Assembly: GCA_035762175.1 (NCBI GenBank)
Contig: DASTPP010000012.1
Span: 1-64,000, forward strand
DNA length: 64,000 nt
Direction of reading: 5' to 3'
From: DASTPP01 sp035762175
GTDB lineage: Bacteria; Myxococcota_A; Polyangia; Polyangiales; Polyangiaceae
Made by a program: the position numbers and the translations under genes. The notes beneath the pieces are model-generated. The model saw only the letters and a list, made by a program, of their open reading frames with translations, searched no databases and was not told the origin of the DNA. Shown here piece by piece: positions 54,451 to 63,913 of this stretch (its first letter is position 1; every line of letters starts with the position of its first letter).

Positions 54451-55078
54451 TTAACGCGCTCGCCCTGCCCCCATAGGCGATGGCGTGGCGCAGATCATGC
54501 GCCGTATCGGCCTCATCGAAGGTGATCCCGAGCCGCACGAGGGCCACCGCCATGGCCGGCTTTACCCCCGAGAGGATGCAGCGCGCGCCGAGCAGCTGCA
54601 CGGCACGGAAGAGCTTCACGAAGTGCGCGGCCGTTGCCGCGTCGATCGCCTCGACCCCGGTCACGTCGAGGATCGTGATGCGCGAGCGCTTCGCGGCGAT
54701 CTGATGCAGAGCCCGCTCGATCATCTGCTCGGCCCGCCGCTCGTCGACGACGCCGACGATGGGCAAAACGAGCATATCTTGCCCGACCTCGAGGACGGGG
54801 GTTGCGATCTCGTCGATCGCCAGGCGCAGGCGGTCGATAAGTTTGGACTTTTCTTGCTCGCTCTCGGCCAGCGCGCGATTCTGGGTTGCGAGGACGTTCG
54901 CCTGGTGCTGCAGGGCTCGCTCCGACAGCGAAAGCTGCTCGGCGCGCCGCTCCGACTCGGCGACGGCCTGCTCGAGCCTCGTCGCCTGCTGCGCCACGAG
55001 GGCCTCCTGCAATTCGAGCAACTGGCGCAGCGCGATGAGCTCGGACCGCAGGAGCTCGATCTCGTCAGGGAAGGACAT
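54451..55078 (-). CDS. RsbR-like coiled-coil STAS protein with apparent 3' frameshift
   Basis: About 208 residues up to the probable end. Residues 1-88 are a coiled coil (ELIALRQLLELQEALVAQQA, TRLEQAVAESERRAEQLSLS) and the rest a STAS domain (IDEIATPVLEVGQDMLVLPI, ITILDVTGVEAIDAATAAHF, VKPAMAVALVRLGITFDEAD, TAHDLRHAIAYG). It starts at the ATG at 55078, overlapping the upstream gene's stop by one base. As sequenced, the frame does not stop until far inside the next gene. Deleting one G from the G5 run (54468-54472) gives a few more residues and TAA at 54451-54453, a normal end for this family. I therefore place the end at 54451; it may be a real extension or a homopolymer error. Confidence 0.8.
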
Positions 55079-55791
55079 CAGTCGAACGCTCTCATGCGGC
55101 AAAGAGGCAGGAGGGCGAGCTTCACGTTGAGCGCGAGCGGCTTGAGAAGGTCGGCCGCTCGCCGCGTGACCGGCAACCGAGAGAACAGGAGCACGACGAA
55201 GAGCTGGGCGTAGGGCAGGATGCCCCCGAACGCGAGGACCGAGCGGACGCCGGCGTCTTTTACGAAATCCTGCGCGGGGATGAAGGAGCTTCCGTTCGCC
55301 TCCTCGACGAGGAAGATGGTGGAGCCGCTCCGCTCGAGCTCGCGGAGCGCCGCCTCGTCGCGCTCGATGAATGCCGCCGGGGAGATGCCGAATTGGCGAA
55401 AAATTTCGGCGACCATAGGGAGCCTCTCGATGAAGGCGGCGTCCGGAAGGGGGATGGCCCGGTGGCCTATCGATGCCCGACGATCGTTCCAGGCTGGGCG
55501 GTCGCCTCGGGTCGCCATGAGAACGAGGCAAGAGCTCTCGGGCGGAGGCGGCCCCGCCAGACATCGTGCGGCGACCCCGGCGAGGTCAGGGTCGAGGTCG
55601 GCGTACGGGTGCGTCTTGTAAAAGCGGACGAGCGCGCACGCCCGCTCGTCACCCCGGCGAAGCTCATCGTAGAGGTGATCGACGAGGCGGCGCGCCGCCG
55701 CCTCGATGGAGCCCGCGCCGTGCGCGAGGGTTCGGAGATGCGAACCCAATACAACGGCGTCGGAAAGCTGAATTTGGGCCAGATCGATCAT
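55078..55791 (-). CDS. STAS-partner protein of unknown family
   Basis: A 237-residue cytoplasmic protein (MIDLAQIQLSDAVVLGSHLR, RFYKTHPYADLDPDLAGVAA, CLVLMATRGDRPAWNDRRAS, GHRAIPLPDAAFIERLPMVA, IFLVEEANGSSFIPAQDF, LAFGGILPYAQLFVVLLFSR). It has the composition of a sensory alpha/beta domain with a GAF-like feel but no family I can name. It is the first gene of a two-gene operon with the STAS protein (TGATG overlap), so it is probably the sensor or switch for that regulator. The start is either 55791 (used here) or a GTG one codon upstream; an ATG at 55845 would place an inverted repeat inside the gene. Confidence 0.75.
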   Translation of the reverse strand: MIDLAQIQLSDAVVLGSHLRTLAHGAGSIEAAARRLVDHLYDELRRGDERACALVRFYKTHPYADLDPDLAGVAARCLAGPPPPESSCLVLMATRGDRPAWNDRRASIGHRAIPLPDAAFIERLPMVAEIFRQFGISPAAFIERDEAALRELERSGSTIFLVEEANGSSFIPAQDFVKDAGVRSVLAFGGILPYAQLFVVLLFSRLPVTRRAADLLKPLALNVKLALLPLCRMRAFD

Positions 55792-55804
55792 CACAAACCA
55801 TAAT

Positions 55805-55820
55805 CGCGCCAGATGGCGCG
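55805..55820. promoter_or_regulatory. Perfect inverted repeat upstream of the STAS operon
   Basis: CGCGCCA-GA-TGGCGCG (7-bp arms, 2-base centre) ends 14 bases before the start codon at 55791. TTGAC occurs further upstream on the minus strand at about 55832-55836, but at too long a distance from any -10-like box. It could be an operator for autoregulation. Confidence 0.4.
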
Positions 55821-56886
55821 AAGCCCCGAAGTCAATAACCGTCAATGAAGAGTAAGCATACGGGCGACGACCCTGTCAACCCGTCCCGCTTTCGATCCGG
55901 GGCGGTGCGATTGCCCCCTGCGATCGGAGGGGGAGGCACCACGGGTCGATGATGTCTCGGGCGCCGCTCGTGACCTTCGCTGCCGCCGCCCTCCTCACGA
56001 TCCTGTCGGGCGGGCGGCATCGCCGAGATCACGTCGGGGCGGGCCGTGCTCGAGCGTAAGGGGTCGACGCAGGGCGTCGGCCGCGGCGCCGCCTACGCCC
56101 TCGGCCCGCTCGGCGCGCGGCCCCGGGGGCCGGTCTCTACGTCGGCGATGCCGCCGGCTGCGCTGTGCCTCGGGGCGCCGGGAGGCGAAGCGCGACGTGG
56201 CGCTCGCCGGTTTGGGAGCGAAACGCTTTCATTACCGACTGCAACCGCGTACCGTCCCGGGCGGGCGACAACAAATCGGATTGAACGCGCGCGCGGCAAG
56301 CGGCGAGCTCGCGGCGCTCGACGCCGAGGGCAAGCGACCCGCCCGTCGCACGATCGAAACCAGGGGCGCTCCTACCAGTTGTCTTTGCTCGAAGCAGAAA
56401 TCGGTGGGGGGGGGTTGCCGCTTTCTCGATTGACGGGGCCGGCCGGGGCGTCGCCCCCGGGCCTCGCGTGCCGCGAGCTTCGCGGTCGCCTCGTGGGCGC
56501 AGGGTGTGCCGCGCCCCGGCGCGAACCGCCCGAGAGGGTTCGCGTTTCGGCGGCCTTGACGGTAGGCTAGGCCCCCGCGGCGGGTCGGGGGGCCCGGGCC
56601 GGCGATCGGGAGGGGGGCCTCGCTCGACCGACGACCTGCCCATCGATGAGCTCGAACGACTGCTGGCGGGGGCGAGGGGCCGGGGCGACGCGACGGCCGA
56701 GGCGCTGCGGGGCCGGCACAAGGGCGGCGTCGTACGCAATCGAGGTCTTTCACGAGACCTTCTCGGCCCTGCTGGCCCGCGCCTGCTTGCGGCTCACGAC
56801 GTAGGCGGGCCCGACCCCGCGCCGTCGCCCGCGAGCGCCTTGCTTTTCGTCTGTAAGGTCTCGCCGGCCGGCACGTTGGGTGGGGC
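55821..56886. other. Stretch of about 1.07 kb without a supported gene
   Basis: Two weak signs of decayed genes are present. Around 55949 on the plus strand a signal-peptide-like start (MMSRAPLVTFAAAALLTILS) loses its frame after a GGCGGGCGG run and seems to continue as GIAEITSGRAVLERKGSTQG. Around 56640-56800 a frame (DLPIDELERLLAGARG) is followed in another frame by YAIEVFHETFSALLARACLR. Neither can be assembled with confidence. Otherwise the stretch is GC-rich and featureless; it must hold the promoter of the DUF4349 gene. Confidence 0.4.
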
Positions 56887-57750
56887 ATGAAGCGCATCGC
56901 CCCGCTCGTCGCGTTCGCCCTCACCCTGCTGGCCGCCCAGACCGGGTGTAGCGCTGGCCCGGGCCTGCCCATGGCCCCGTCCGCCCCCTCGGACGTCGCC
57001 CGGGCCTCTTCGCCCATGCCCCCCCCTCCCCCCGGCGCGCCCGAGCCCGCTGCCGCGCCCGCGCCCGCACCGGGGGGGCCGAAGGGCGGGCTGACCCTGC
57101 CCGCCTCGGACAAGGGGGGGGCGCCGCGGCCGGCGGACGCGAGGGGCGCGAAGTCGGCGGGGCCCGCCCAGCACGCGCCGCTCATCATTTACCAGGGCGA
57201 GCTGCGCATGATGGCCGACGAGGAGGCGATCCCGAAGACGATCGACCGTATCATCGACGCGGCCGAGTCGGTCGGCGGGCACCTCGCGGGGCGCAAAGAT
57301 CAGAGCGTGCAGGTGAAGGTGCCCTCGGGGGGCTTTCGCGACGCGCTCGCGAAGATCGAGGCGATCGGGGGGGTCGTCTCGCGCTCGGTGACGGCCGACG
57401 ACGTCTCGGAAGAGTGCCACGATCTCGAGGTGCGGCTCGCGAACCTGCGCGCGACCCGGCAGCGGCTGCAAGAGTTTCTCGCGAAGGCGGGCAACGTCCA
57501 AGACTTGCTCACCGTCGAGCGCGAGCTCGAGCGCGTGGCGCAAGAGATCGACCGCGCCGAGGGCCGCCTCGAGTTCTTGCGCGCCCGCGCGGCGATGTCG
57601 CTCATCTCGGTGCACCTCGGGGCCAAGCCGAAGGTGGCGCCCGTCGTGGTCGCCACGAAGCCAACGCCGCCCGCGCCCCGGGCGGCGAACCTGCCCATCC
57701 CCTGGGTCGCCCAGGTGGGCATCGACCCGCTGCTCTCGCTCAAGAAGTGA
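56887..57750 (+). CDS. DUF4349 lipoprotein
   Basis: A 287-residue protein. The leader ends LAAQTGC (lipobox), followed by a Pro/Ala-rich linker to about residue 95. Residues about 98-255 match DUF4349: APLIIYQGELRMMADEEAIP, IIDAAESVGGHLAGRKDQSV, VKVPSGGFRDALAKIEAIGG, VVSRSVTADDVSEECHDLEV and the helical hairpin RLANLRATRQRLQEFLAKAG with VERELERVAQEIDRAEGRLE. Many DUF4349 proteins end in a membrane helix; here the C-terminus is short without one, so anchoring is by the lipid. Function unknown, envelope-associated. It is followed after 20 bases by another small lipoprotein, probably in one operon. Confidence 0.9.
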   Translation: MKRIAPLVAFALTLLAAQTGCSAGPGLPMAPSAPSDVARASSPMPPPPPGAPEPAAAPAPAPGGPKGGLTLPASDKGGAPRPADARGAKSAGPAQHAPLIIYQGELRMMADEEAIPKTIDRIIDAAESVGGHLAGRKDQSVQVKVPSGGFRDALAKIEAIGGVVSRSVTADDVSEECHDLEVRLANLRATRQRLQEFLAKAGNVQDLLTVERELERVAQEIDRAEGRLEFLRARAAMSLISVHLGAKPKVAPVVVATKPTPPAPRAANLPIPWVAQVGIDPLLSLKK

Positions 57751-57770
57751 ACGACGTGAAGGTACCCGCC

Positions 57771-58232
57771 ATGAAGACCCGCGCCCTCGCCCTGATCATC
57801 ACCGCCCTCGCCGCGACCGCGTGCTCGCGCGGCGCGAGGCTCGAGACCCCCGCGGGGTTCGCGAACCTCGGCGACGACCGACAGTACAGCTACCGCGCGA
57901 CCAGCGCGCGCGGCGTCGTGCTCACCACGCGCAGCGAGCCGAACGACGTCGCGGCGAACACCGAGTTCTGGGCCGAGGCGCTCGACGCGCGGCTGCGCGA
58001 CCAGGGCTACGCGCCCGAGGCCCAGCGGCCGGTCAAGACGGCGCGCGGCCTCGCGGGCACGCAGCTTCGTTACACGACGACGCGCCACGGGCGCCCGCAC
58101 CGGTATTGGGTGACGGTGTTCGCGACCGGCTCGAAGGTGTACGTCGTCGAGGCCGCCGGCGACCAAGAGCCCTTCGACCGGGCGTCGTCGGCGGTCGACG
58201 CGGCGATCGCGTCGCTCGACGCGTCGGGCTGA
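57771..58232 (+). CDS. Small lipoprotein, second gene after DUF4349
   Basis: A 153-residue protein. The leader MKTRALALIITALAATAC is a clear lipoprotein signal (Cys18). The mature part (LETPAGFANLGDDRQYSYRA, TEFWAEALDARLRDQGYAPE, LRYTTTRHGRPHRYWVTVFA, VYVVEAAGDQEPFDRASSAV) is a small alpha/beta domain of the PsbP/MxiH-like or general envelope type; I do not recognise the family with certainty. GAAGGTACCC precedes the ATG. It lies 20 bases downstream of the DUF4349 gene, and the pair probably acts together at the envelope. Confidence 0.78.
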   Translation: MKTRALALIITALAATACSRGARLETPAGFANLGDDRQYSYRATSARGVVLTTRSEPNDVAANTEFWAEALDARLRDQGYAPEAQRPVKTARGLAGTQLRYTTTRHGRPHRYWVTVFATGSKVYVVEAAGDQEPFDRASSAVDAAIASLDASG

Positions 58233-58342
58233 CGCCGCGGCCCGCGGCCGGCCCGGCCGGCGCCGGCCGACCTCGCGAGGGCGCCGGCGGTCGGCCGACT
58301 TCGCGGGTGCGCCGGCGGGGGCGGCGTGCGAACCTGGGCGGT

Positions 58343-59140
58343 ATGAACGACCCCTCCCTGCGCGGCCAGCGAGTTCTCGTCACGGGCGCCACCGACGGCA
58401 TCGGGCTCGAGGCGGTGAGGCTGCTCGCGGGCGAGGGCGCGCGGGTCATCGTTCACGGGCGGCGGGCCGAGCGCGTGCGGGCGGTCGCCGACGAGTGCGG
58501 CGCCGCCGGGGCGCTCGTCGCCGACCTGGCATCGCTCCGCGAGGTGCGCCGCCTGGCCGACGAGCTCGCGCGCGACGAGCCGCTCGACGTGCTCGTGAAC
58601 AACGCGGGGCTCGGCGCGGGCCCCGACGTCAAGCTCCGCGAGGTGAGCGAAGAAGGCTTCGAGCTGCGCTGGGCGGTGAACTTCCTCGCCCCTTTTTTGC
58701 TCACCGAGACGCTGCTCGCGCGGCGGCCGCCGGCGGCGATCGTCAACGTGGCCTCGCTCGGCCAGCGGGCGATCGACTTCGACGATCTCGCGTTCGAGCG
58801 GGGCTACGACGGCTGGGCCGCGTACAGCCGCAGCAAGCTCGCCCTGATCGCCTGGACGTTCGAGCTCGCCGCCCGAACGCCCCCGGTGGCGGCTGGCTGC
58901 CTGCACCCCGGCACCTTCCTCGCGACGAAGATGGTGACCGAGGTCGGCGTCCGGCCGCAGGGCGACCCGTCGTCGGGTGGCCGCGCCGTCGTCGACCTCG
59001 CCCGCAAGACGTTGGCGGGCCCGGCCCGGGGCGAGTTCTTCAACGTCGACCGGCCCGCGCGCGCACTCGACCAGGCCTACGACCCCCGCGCGCAGCGGCG
59101 GCTCGTGCAGGTCGCGCGCGAGGCGGTGGGGCTCGGCTGA
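58343..59140 (+). CDS. Short-chain dehydrogenase/reductase
   Basis: A 265-residue Rossmann enzyme of classical SDR size. The cofactor motif VLVTGATDGIGLEAVRLLAG is at residues 11-30, HGRRAERV indicates NADP preference, NNAGLG is the structural motif, and the active site has Tyr-x3-Lys in AYSRSKLAL with Ser in VNVASLGQ. The sequence resembles the retinol dehydrogenase/WWOX-like subgroup that uses hydrophobic substrates. The C-terminus is complete. No substrate can be assigned. It is a separate transcript after the two lipoprotein genes (110 bases). Confidence 0.92.
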   Translation: MNDPSLRGQRVLVTGATDGIGLEAVRLLAGEGARVIVHGRRAERVRAVADECGAAGALVADLASLREVRRLADELARDEPLDVLVNNAGLGAGPDVKLREVSEEGFELRWAVNFLAPFLLTETLLARRPPAAIVNVASLGQRAIDFDDLAFERGYDGWAAYSRSKLALIAWTFELAARTPPVAAGCLHPGTFLATKMVTEVGVRPQGDPSSGGRAVVDLARKTLAGPARGEFFNVDRPARALDQAYDPRAQRRLVQVAREAVGLG

Positions 59141-59247
59141 AGGCCGCGCCTGGCGACCGCGGGGGGCGAGGCTCCGCGCTCTGGGGCGTCGCCTCGCGCG
59201 TCGCCGCCGCGCGGGCGTGAGCCTCGCGCGGGCGGCGGGCGCCGGGC

Positions 59248-62023
59248 CTAAGGCCCCGGGGCGACGGCGGCGCGAGGCGAGGGCCAGGGCGAGGGCGGCG
59301 AGGCCGAGGGCGGCCGGCGCGCGGGCCGGGGCGCCGCCCGCGGGGGGCGCCGAGCACGAGAGGCCGCCACCCTCGAGCGAGCCGAGATCGAGGCCGCCCA
59401 GGGGGTCGCAGGGGGGGGTGCTGCAGCCGGGGACGTCGTCGGCGCCGATGTTCGGATCGGTCTCGCCGGGGTCGATGCGGCCGTTGTGGTTGCGGTCTTC
59501 GTCGCCATCTTTGACGCTGCCGTCGTCGGTGTCGGGGTCGAGCGGGTCGGTCGTGGTGCTCGGGTCGGCGTCGGGGATGCAGTTGCCCTTCGTGGGGTCG
59601 GTGCCGGGCGCGTCGCAGCCGAAGCCGCTCTCGGTGCCGTCGAAGATGCCGTCGCCGTCGCTGTCGGGGTCGAGCACGTTGACGGTGCCATCGCCGTCGG
59701 TGTCGGCGCCGGGGTTGCCCTCGTCGCCGTCGGGGACGCCGTCGTCGTCGCTGTCGGCGTCGTTCGGATCGCTGCCGAGGGGCCCCTCGGCGCCGTCGGG
59801 CAGCCCGTCGCCGTCGGAGTCGGGGCCGCCCTGCCCGGTGCCGAGGCCGCCGAAGGCGTTGGGCTTGTCGTCGACGGGGGCGGCGATGCCGTCGCCGTCG
59901 GGGTCGCTCGGGTCGTCGACGCGGCCGTCGTTGTCGGCGTCGGTGGGCGCGTTCAGGGTCGTGTCGATGTCGAAGGTGCCGTCGCCGTCGCTGTCGAGAT
60001 CGAGGTAGTCGGGGCCGCCGGACGCGTCGCCGTCGGGCAGCGCGGGGCTCGCGGCGTCGCCGAAGCCCGCGAGCCCGTCGGTCGAGTCTTGGATGCCGTC
60101 GCCGTCGGCGTCGGGCCCGTCGACCACGCCGTCGTCGTCGAGGTCGGCGCCGCCGCTGCCGCCCTCGACGAGGTCGGACCGCGCGTCGTTGTCGCTGTCG
60201 AGGTCGACGAGATCGCGCGCGCCGTCGCCGTCGCTGTCGGCGGCGGCGAGGGGGGTGCCGGTCTCGTCGGGGTCGGCGCGGTCGGTGAGGCCGTCGCCGT
60301 CGGCGTCGGACGGGGCGTCGAAGGGGTCGAGCTCGGCGTCGCCGTTGGCGTCGAGCCCGCCGGCCTCGACGACGTCGTTGATGCCGTCGTTGTCGCTGTC
60401 GAGGTCGCGGCCGTCGGGCACCTGGTCGCCGTCGGTGTCGCGGGGCCGGTCGGGGCCCGTGCCGTCGTCGTCGAAGTCGGTGAGGCCCGAGTCGGGCGCG
60501 GTCTCGGCGTCGTCGCAGAGGCCGTTCTTGCCGACGCCCGCCGGGCAGTCGAAGCGGCCGTCGCCGTTCGCGTCGGCGCCGAAGCCCGCCGCCTCGTTGG
60601 CGTCGGTGACGCCGTCGCCGTCGCTGTCGACGTCGCGGAAGTCGCGCGCCCCGTCGCCGTCGGTGTCGCGGATGGTGTAGTTGAGCGCGGCGCTGTCGGG
60701 CGCGGTCTCGACGTTGTCGCAGAGGCCGTTCTTGCCGACCGCCGCCTTGCCCTGGCAGGCGAGCGAGCCGCCGGTGCCCGAGACGACGTGCCCCGCCTCG
60801 GCCGCGTCGGGCAGCCCGTCGTCGTCGCTGTCGAGGTCGAGCCGGTCGGTGACGCCGTCGCCGTCGGAGTCGCCCGGCTCGAGCGCGTCGGGGATGCCGT
60901 CGTTGTCGTCGTCGAGATCGTCGGCGTCGTTGACCCCGTCGCCGTCGCCGTCGGGCACGTCCACGCAGTCGTTCGGGGCGGTGGTCTCGTCGACCTGGCC
61001 GTCGCCGTCGTCGTCGCGGCCGTTGCCGCAGATCTCGAAGCGGCCCGGGGCGAGGGGGCAGGTGGCGCTGTCGGTGCCGTTGCTCTTGAGGTCGTCGCCG
61101 CTGCCGACGAGCAGTTCGGCGGCCGGGGTCGGCAGGGTCACGTCGAGGCGGTAGACCAGCCCGCTCGAGCTACAGGCCGCGAAGAGCCGGCCGCTCGCGT
61201 CGAACCACTGCGCGCCGTAGGCGCTGCAGGGGGGCGCGCCGGTCACGTTCTTCGAGGGCCGCTGCGTCGCGGTCTTCGGGTCGAAGATGGCCAGCTTGAG
61301 GCCGTCGGGGTTCAGGCCGTAGAGCCGCCCGTCGTCGGGGTTGAACGCGAGGTCGGCGGCGTTCATCTCGGGCCAGTCGTACTTCGTCGCGCCGGCGAGG
61401 TTCTGCAGGTCAATTTTGAAGACCTGCGGCGGCTGAAACACCCAGAAGTTGCCCTCGCGGTCGAAGTCGGCCGCCGACGAGCCGCCGAAGTCGGGGATGT
61501 TGCCCGGCACCTGCGTCTCGGCGAGCGCCGCCGCCCCGCGCCGGATCTGCCAGAGCGTGTTGGTCGTCTGGTTGACGCAGTAGAGAAAGCCGTCGACCGT
61601 GTTCAGGCCGCACGCGTTGTACAGGTTCTGCGTGACGGCCGGCGTCGGCTGGCCGAACGGAAAGAACGTGTATGTCCACAGGCCCGGAAAGGCCGTGTTG
61701 ATGGCCGCGAGGTTGCTTCTGGCCGGGGTCTGGCCGTTGCTCAGAAACTGCAGGGCGCGGCCGTCGCAGGCGAACTTGGTGGCGCACGCAGGCTGGCCGG
61801 CGCAGTCGGGGTCGAGGCAGTCGACGAGCCCGTCGAGATCGTTGTCGAGGCCGTCGCCGCAGACCGCCGCGGGCTCGAGCGCGAGGGCGGCCGCGCCGGG
61901 CGGCCCCTCGGCCGGGGGGCCCGCCGGGCCTTGGCCGCAGGCGGGCGCCGCGGCGGCCGAGAGCAACAAGAAAAGGGGAGCCCGCCCGCCGGGGGCCGTC
62001 GACCGTCTTCGCGCGCCGTTCAT
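59248..62023 (-). CDS. Surface protein with thrombospondin type 3 repeats and MYXO-CTERM-like tail
   Basis: About 924 residues. The signal peptide includes APLFLLLSAAAAPACG. Residues about 55-330 form a propeller-like or lectin-like domain (VCGDGLDNDLDGLVDCLDPD, AFPGLWTYTFFPFGQPTPAV, FKIDLQNLAGATKYDWPEMN, LAFNPDDGRLYGLNPDGLKL). The rest is dominated by thrombospondin type 3 calcium repeats (DGDGDGVNDADDLDDDNDGI, DSDGDGVTDRLDLDSDDDGL and many more). The C-terminal sorting signal (SLEGGGLSCSAPPAGGAP, hydrophobic helix, ASRRRR) anchors it at the outer membrane. As sequenced, the frame stays open past the natural end; dropping one base of the CCCCGGGG run (59254-59261) gives a stop at 59248-59250, so I end it there. 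It follows the OmpA-type gene with a 68-base gap. Confidence 0.82.
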
Positions 62024-62091
62024 GGTGATTCTCCGCGCACTCGGTGGTGCCGCTCGTGCCCTGTCGCCCCGCGGCCCGCCCCGCGCGCCGC

Positions 62092-63780
62092 TCATGGCTT
62101 CTCCTCGATGTGGAACTCGACCCGCCGGTTGTTCTGCCGCCCCTCGTCGGTCGCGTTGGTGTCGACCGGGAGCTCTTGCCCGAAGCCCGCGCTCGCCAGG
62201 CGGGCGGGGTCGACCCCGTGGCCGACGAGCCACTTTACCACCGAGGCGGCGCGCGCGGCGCTCAGCTTCTTATTCTTCGCTGGAACGCCCCGGTTGTCGG
62301 TGTGCCCCTCGACCCGCACTTTCTTGATCTCGGGGTGGTCGTTGAGCACCGCCAGCACGCCGAGCAGCACGCTTTCGCCGTCGGGGCCGGGCAAGATCTC
62401 GGCGCTGCCCGTCTTGAACTTCACCGGCTCGACGATCTTGATGACGTTGCCCTGCACGAAGGCCTTGGGGCAGCCGTTCTTGTTCGGGTCTTGATCGCGC
62501 TGGCCGGCCTGGTTCGGGCAGGCGTCTTCGGCGTTGGGTATGCCGTCTTTGTCGCGATCGTTGTCGGGCGGGCACCCGTTGGTAGCCGGATCGTCGGTCT
62601 TGACCCCCGGCTGCGTCGGGCAGGCGTCGACCTGGTCGGGCACCCCGTCGCCGTCGCGGTCGGCCGGGCAGCCGTTCTTCGCCCGGTCGTCGCTGCGCAC
62701 CCCGGGCACGTCGGGGCAGGCGTCGAGGTTGTCGGGCACCCCGTCGCGATCGCGGTCGGCCGGGCAGCCGTTCAGCCTCGGGTCGGCCGAGCGGACCCCG
62801 GGCACGTCGGGGCAGACGTCGACGTCGTCGGGCACCCCGTCGCCGTCGCGGTCGCCCACGACGGGGGGCGCGGCCTCGGGGCGGGGCACCCACTCGAGCG
62901 AGGCGATGACGCGCACCGTGGGCGAGCCGAAGCCGCGGCTCAGGCCGGCGCCGACCCCGGCGCCCGCCCGCAGATCGCCCCAGCTATAGTGGCCCCCGAG
63001 GATGGCCTCGATGGGGCTCGTGCGCTTGCCGAAGAAGTCGCCCCCCGCGGTCACGCTCGAACCGTAAAGCTCGGGGCCGACGAGCAGCTTTCGGCCGAGA
63101 AAGCGCCGGCCGAACGAGGCGGCGTAGGCGAACTCGCTGCCGATGGGCGCGCCGCCGAGGGTGCCCGTGCGGTCGCGGTACTGAAACCCGAGCCGGGCCG
63201 CGTAGGCGAAGTCGCCGACGTCGCCGGCGACCTGCGCGCGCGGCATCAGGCGCACGTTGCCGTCGCCCGCGTAGGCCCCCGCCGACCCCGTCGGCAGCCA
63301 GACCGCGAGGCCGAGCGCCCCCGTGATGACGTCGCCGTACTTGCCGAAGAGGCGCGCGTCGCCCGAGAGGCGCAGGTCGCCGATGCTCTGGTCGGCCGAG
63401 GGCGCCGGGTAGGTCACCCCCGCGAGCGTGCCGCTCGTGCCGGTCGCGTACGCCTGCAGGGGCAGGTTCGCGCCGAGGCGCAGGCGGTCCCACAGGACGA
63501 GGCTGCCGCCCAGGTGCACCACGATCTGGTGCTCGACGATGGCACTGCGGACCGACCCGTCGGGGTCGTAGAGCACGAAGGGCCGGTAGGCCCAAGACGC
63601 CACCCCCCCCGCCGCCGGCCGGAGGTGGCCGCGCAGATCGAGCGAGTCGAGCGTGAACCACTCGCTGCCTCGCTCGGAGGGCTCGAAGCGCTCGACGCCG
63701 AACCCCCTCGCCTGGGCCTGCGCGGCCCCCGCCGCGCAAAGGGTGCTTATGAAAGCCGCCACGCCGAGCGCACGCCGCAT
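62092..63780 (-). CDS. OmpA-family outer membrane protein with TSP3 repeats
   Basis: A 562-residue protein. The signal peptide ends AGAAQAQA. Residues about 25-310 form a beta-barrel-like domain (AYRPFVLYDPDGSVRSAIVE, QAYATGTSGTLAGVTYPAPS, RAQVAGDVGDFAYAARLGFQ). Four TSP3-type calcium repeats follow (DRDGDGVPDDVDVCPDVPGV, DRDRDGVPDNLDACPDVPGV and two more). Residues about 450-560 are the OmpA peptidoglycan-binding domain (VKVRVEGHTDNRGVPAKNKK-like, with GHTDN, SAARAASVVKWL and the C-terminal QNNRRVEF). It links the outer membrane to the wall. The ATG at 63780 follows GAGGTCTTCGAAC. It precedes the TSP3 surface-protein gene on the same strand and is probably co-transcribed with it. Confidence 0.9.
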   Translation of the reverse strand: MRRALGVAAFISTLCAAGAAQAQARGFGVERFEPSERGSEWFTLDSLDLRGHLRPAAGGVASWAYRPFVLYDPDGSVRSAIVEHQIVVHLGGSLVLWDRLRLGANLPLQAYATGTSGTLAGVTYPAPSADQSIGDLRLSGDARLFGKYGDVITGALGLAVWLPTGSAGAYAGDGNVRLMPRAQVAGDVGDFAYAARLGFQYRDRTGTLGGAPIGSEFAYAASFGRRFLGRKLLVGPELYGSSVTAGGDFFGKRTSPIEAILGGHYSWGDLRAGAGVGAGLSRGFGSPTVRVIASLEWVPRPEAAPPVVGDRDGDGVPDDVDVCPDVPGVRSADPRLNGCPADRDRDGVPDNLDACPDVPGVRSDDRAKNGCPADRDGDGVPDQVDACPTQPGVKTDDPATNGCPPDNDRDKDGIPNAEDACPNQAGQRDQDPNKNGCPKAFVQGNVIKIVEPVKFKTGSAEILPGPDGESVLLGVLAVLNDHPEIKKVRVEGHTDNRGVPAKNKKLSAARAASVVKWLVGHGVDPARLASAGFGQELPVDTNATDEGRQNNRRVEFHIEEKP

Positions 63781-63913
63781 GTTCGAAGACCTCGCAATCG
63801 CACCAAAGGTCACGCGCCGAACGGAGGCGCTTGCGCGGAGAGCTAACACGGACTTTCCCGAGGGATAAATATCTAGCACGCCCTTCGCGCCCGCAAGCAA
63901 GCCCGACGGCTCG
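63781..63913. other. Upstream region of the OmpA-type gene
   Basis: It contains the only AT-containing patch nearby (GATAAATATCTAG at 63866-63878), a likely promoter for the OmpA-type gene on the minus strand. No gene. Confidence 0.4.

Noticed and set aside
58070..59247. Extension of the TSP3 protein through the SDR gene
   Set aside because: The extra sequence follows a complete sorting signal and is antisense to a clear SDR enzyme; a one-base shift in CCCCGGGG gives a stop at once.
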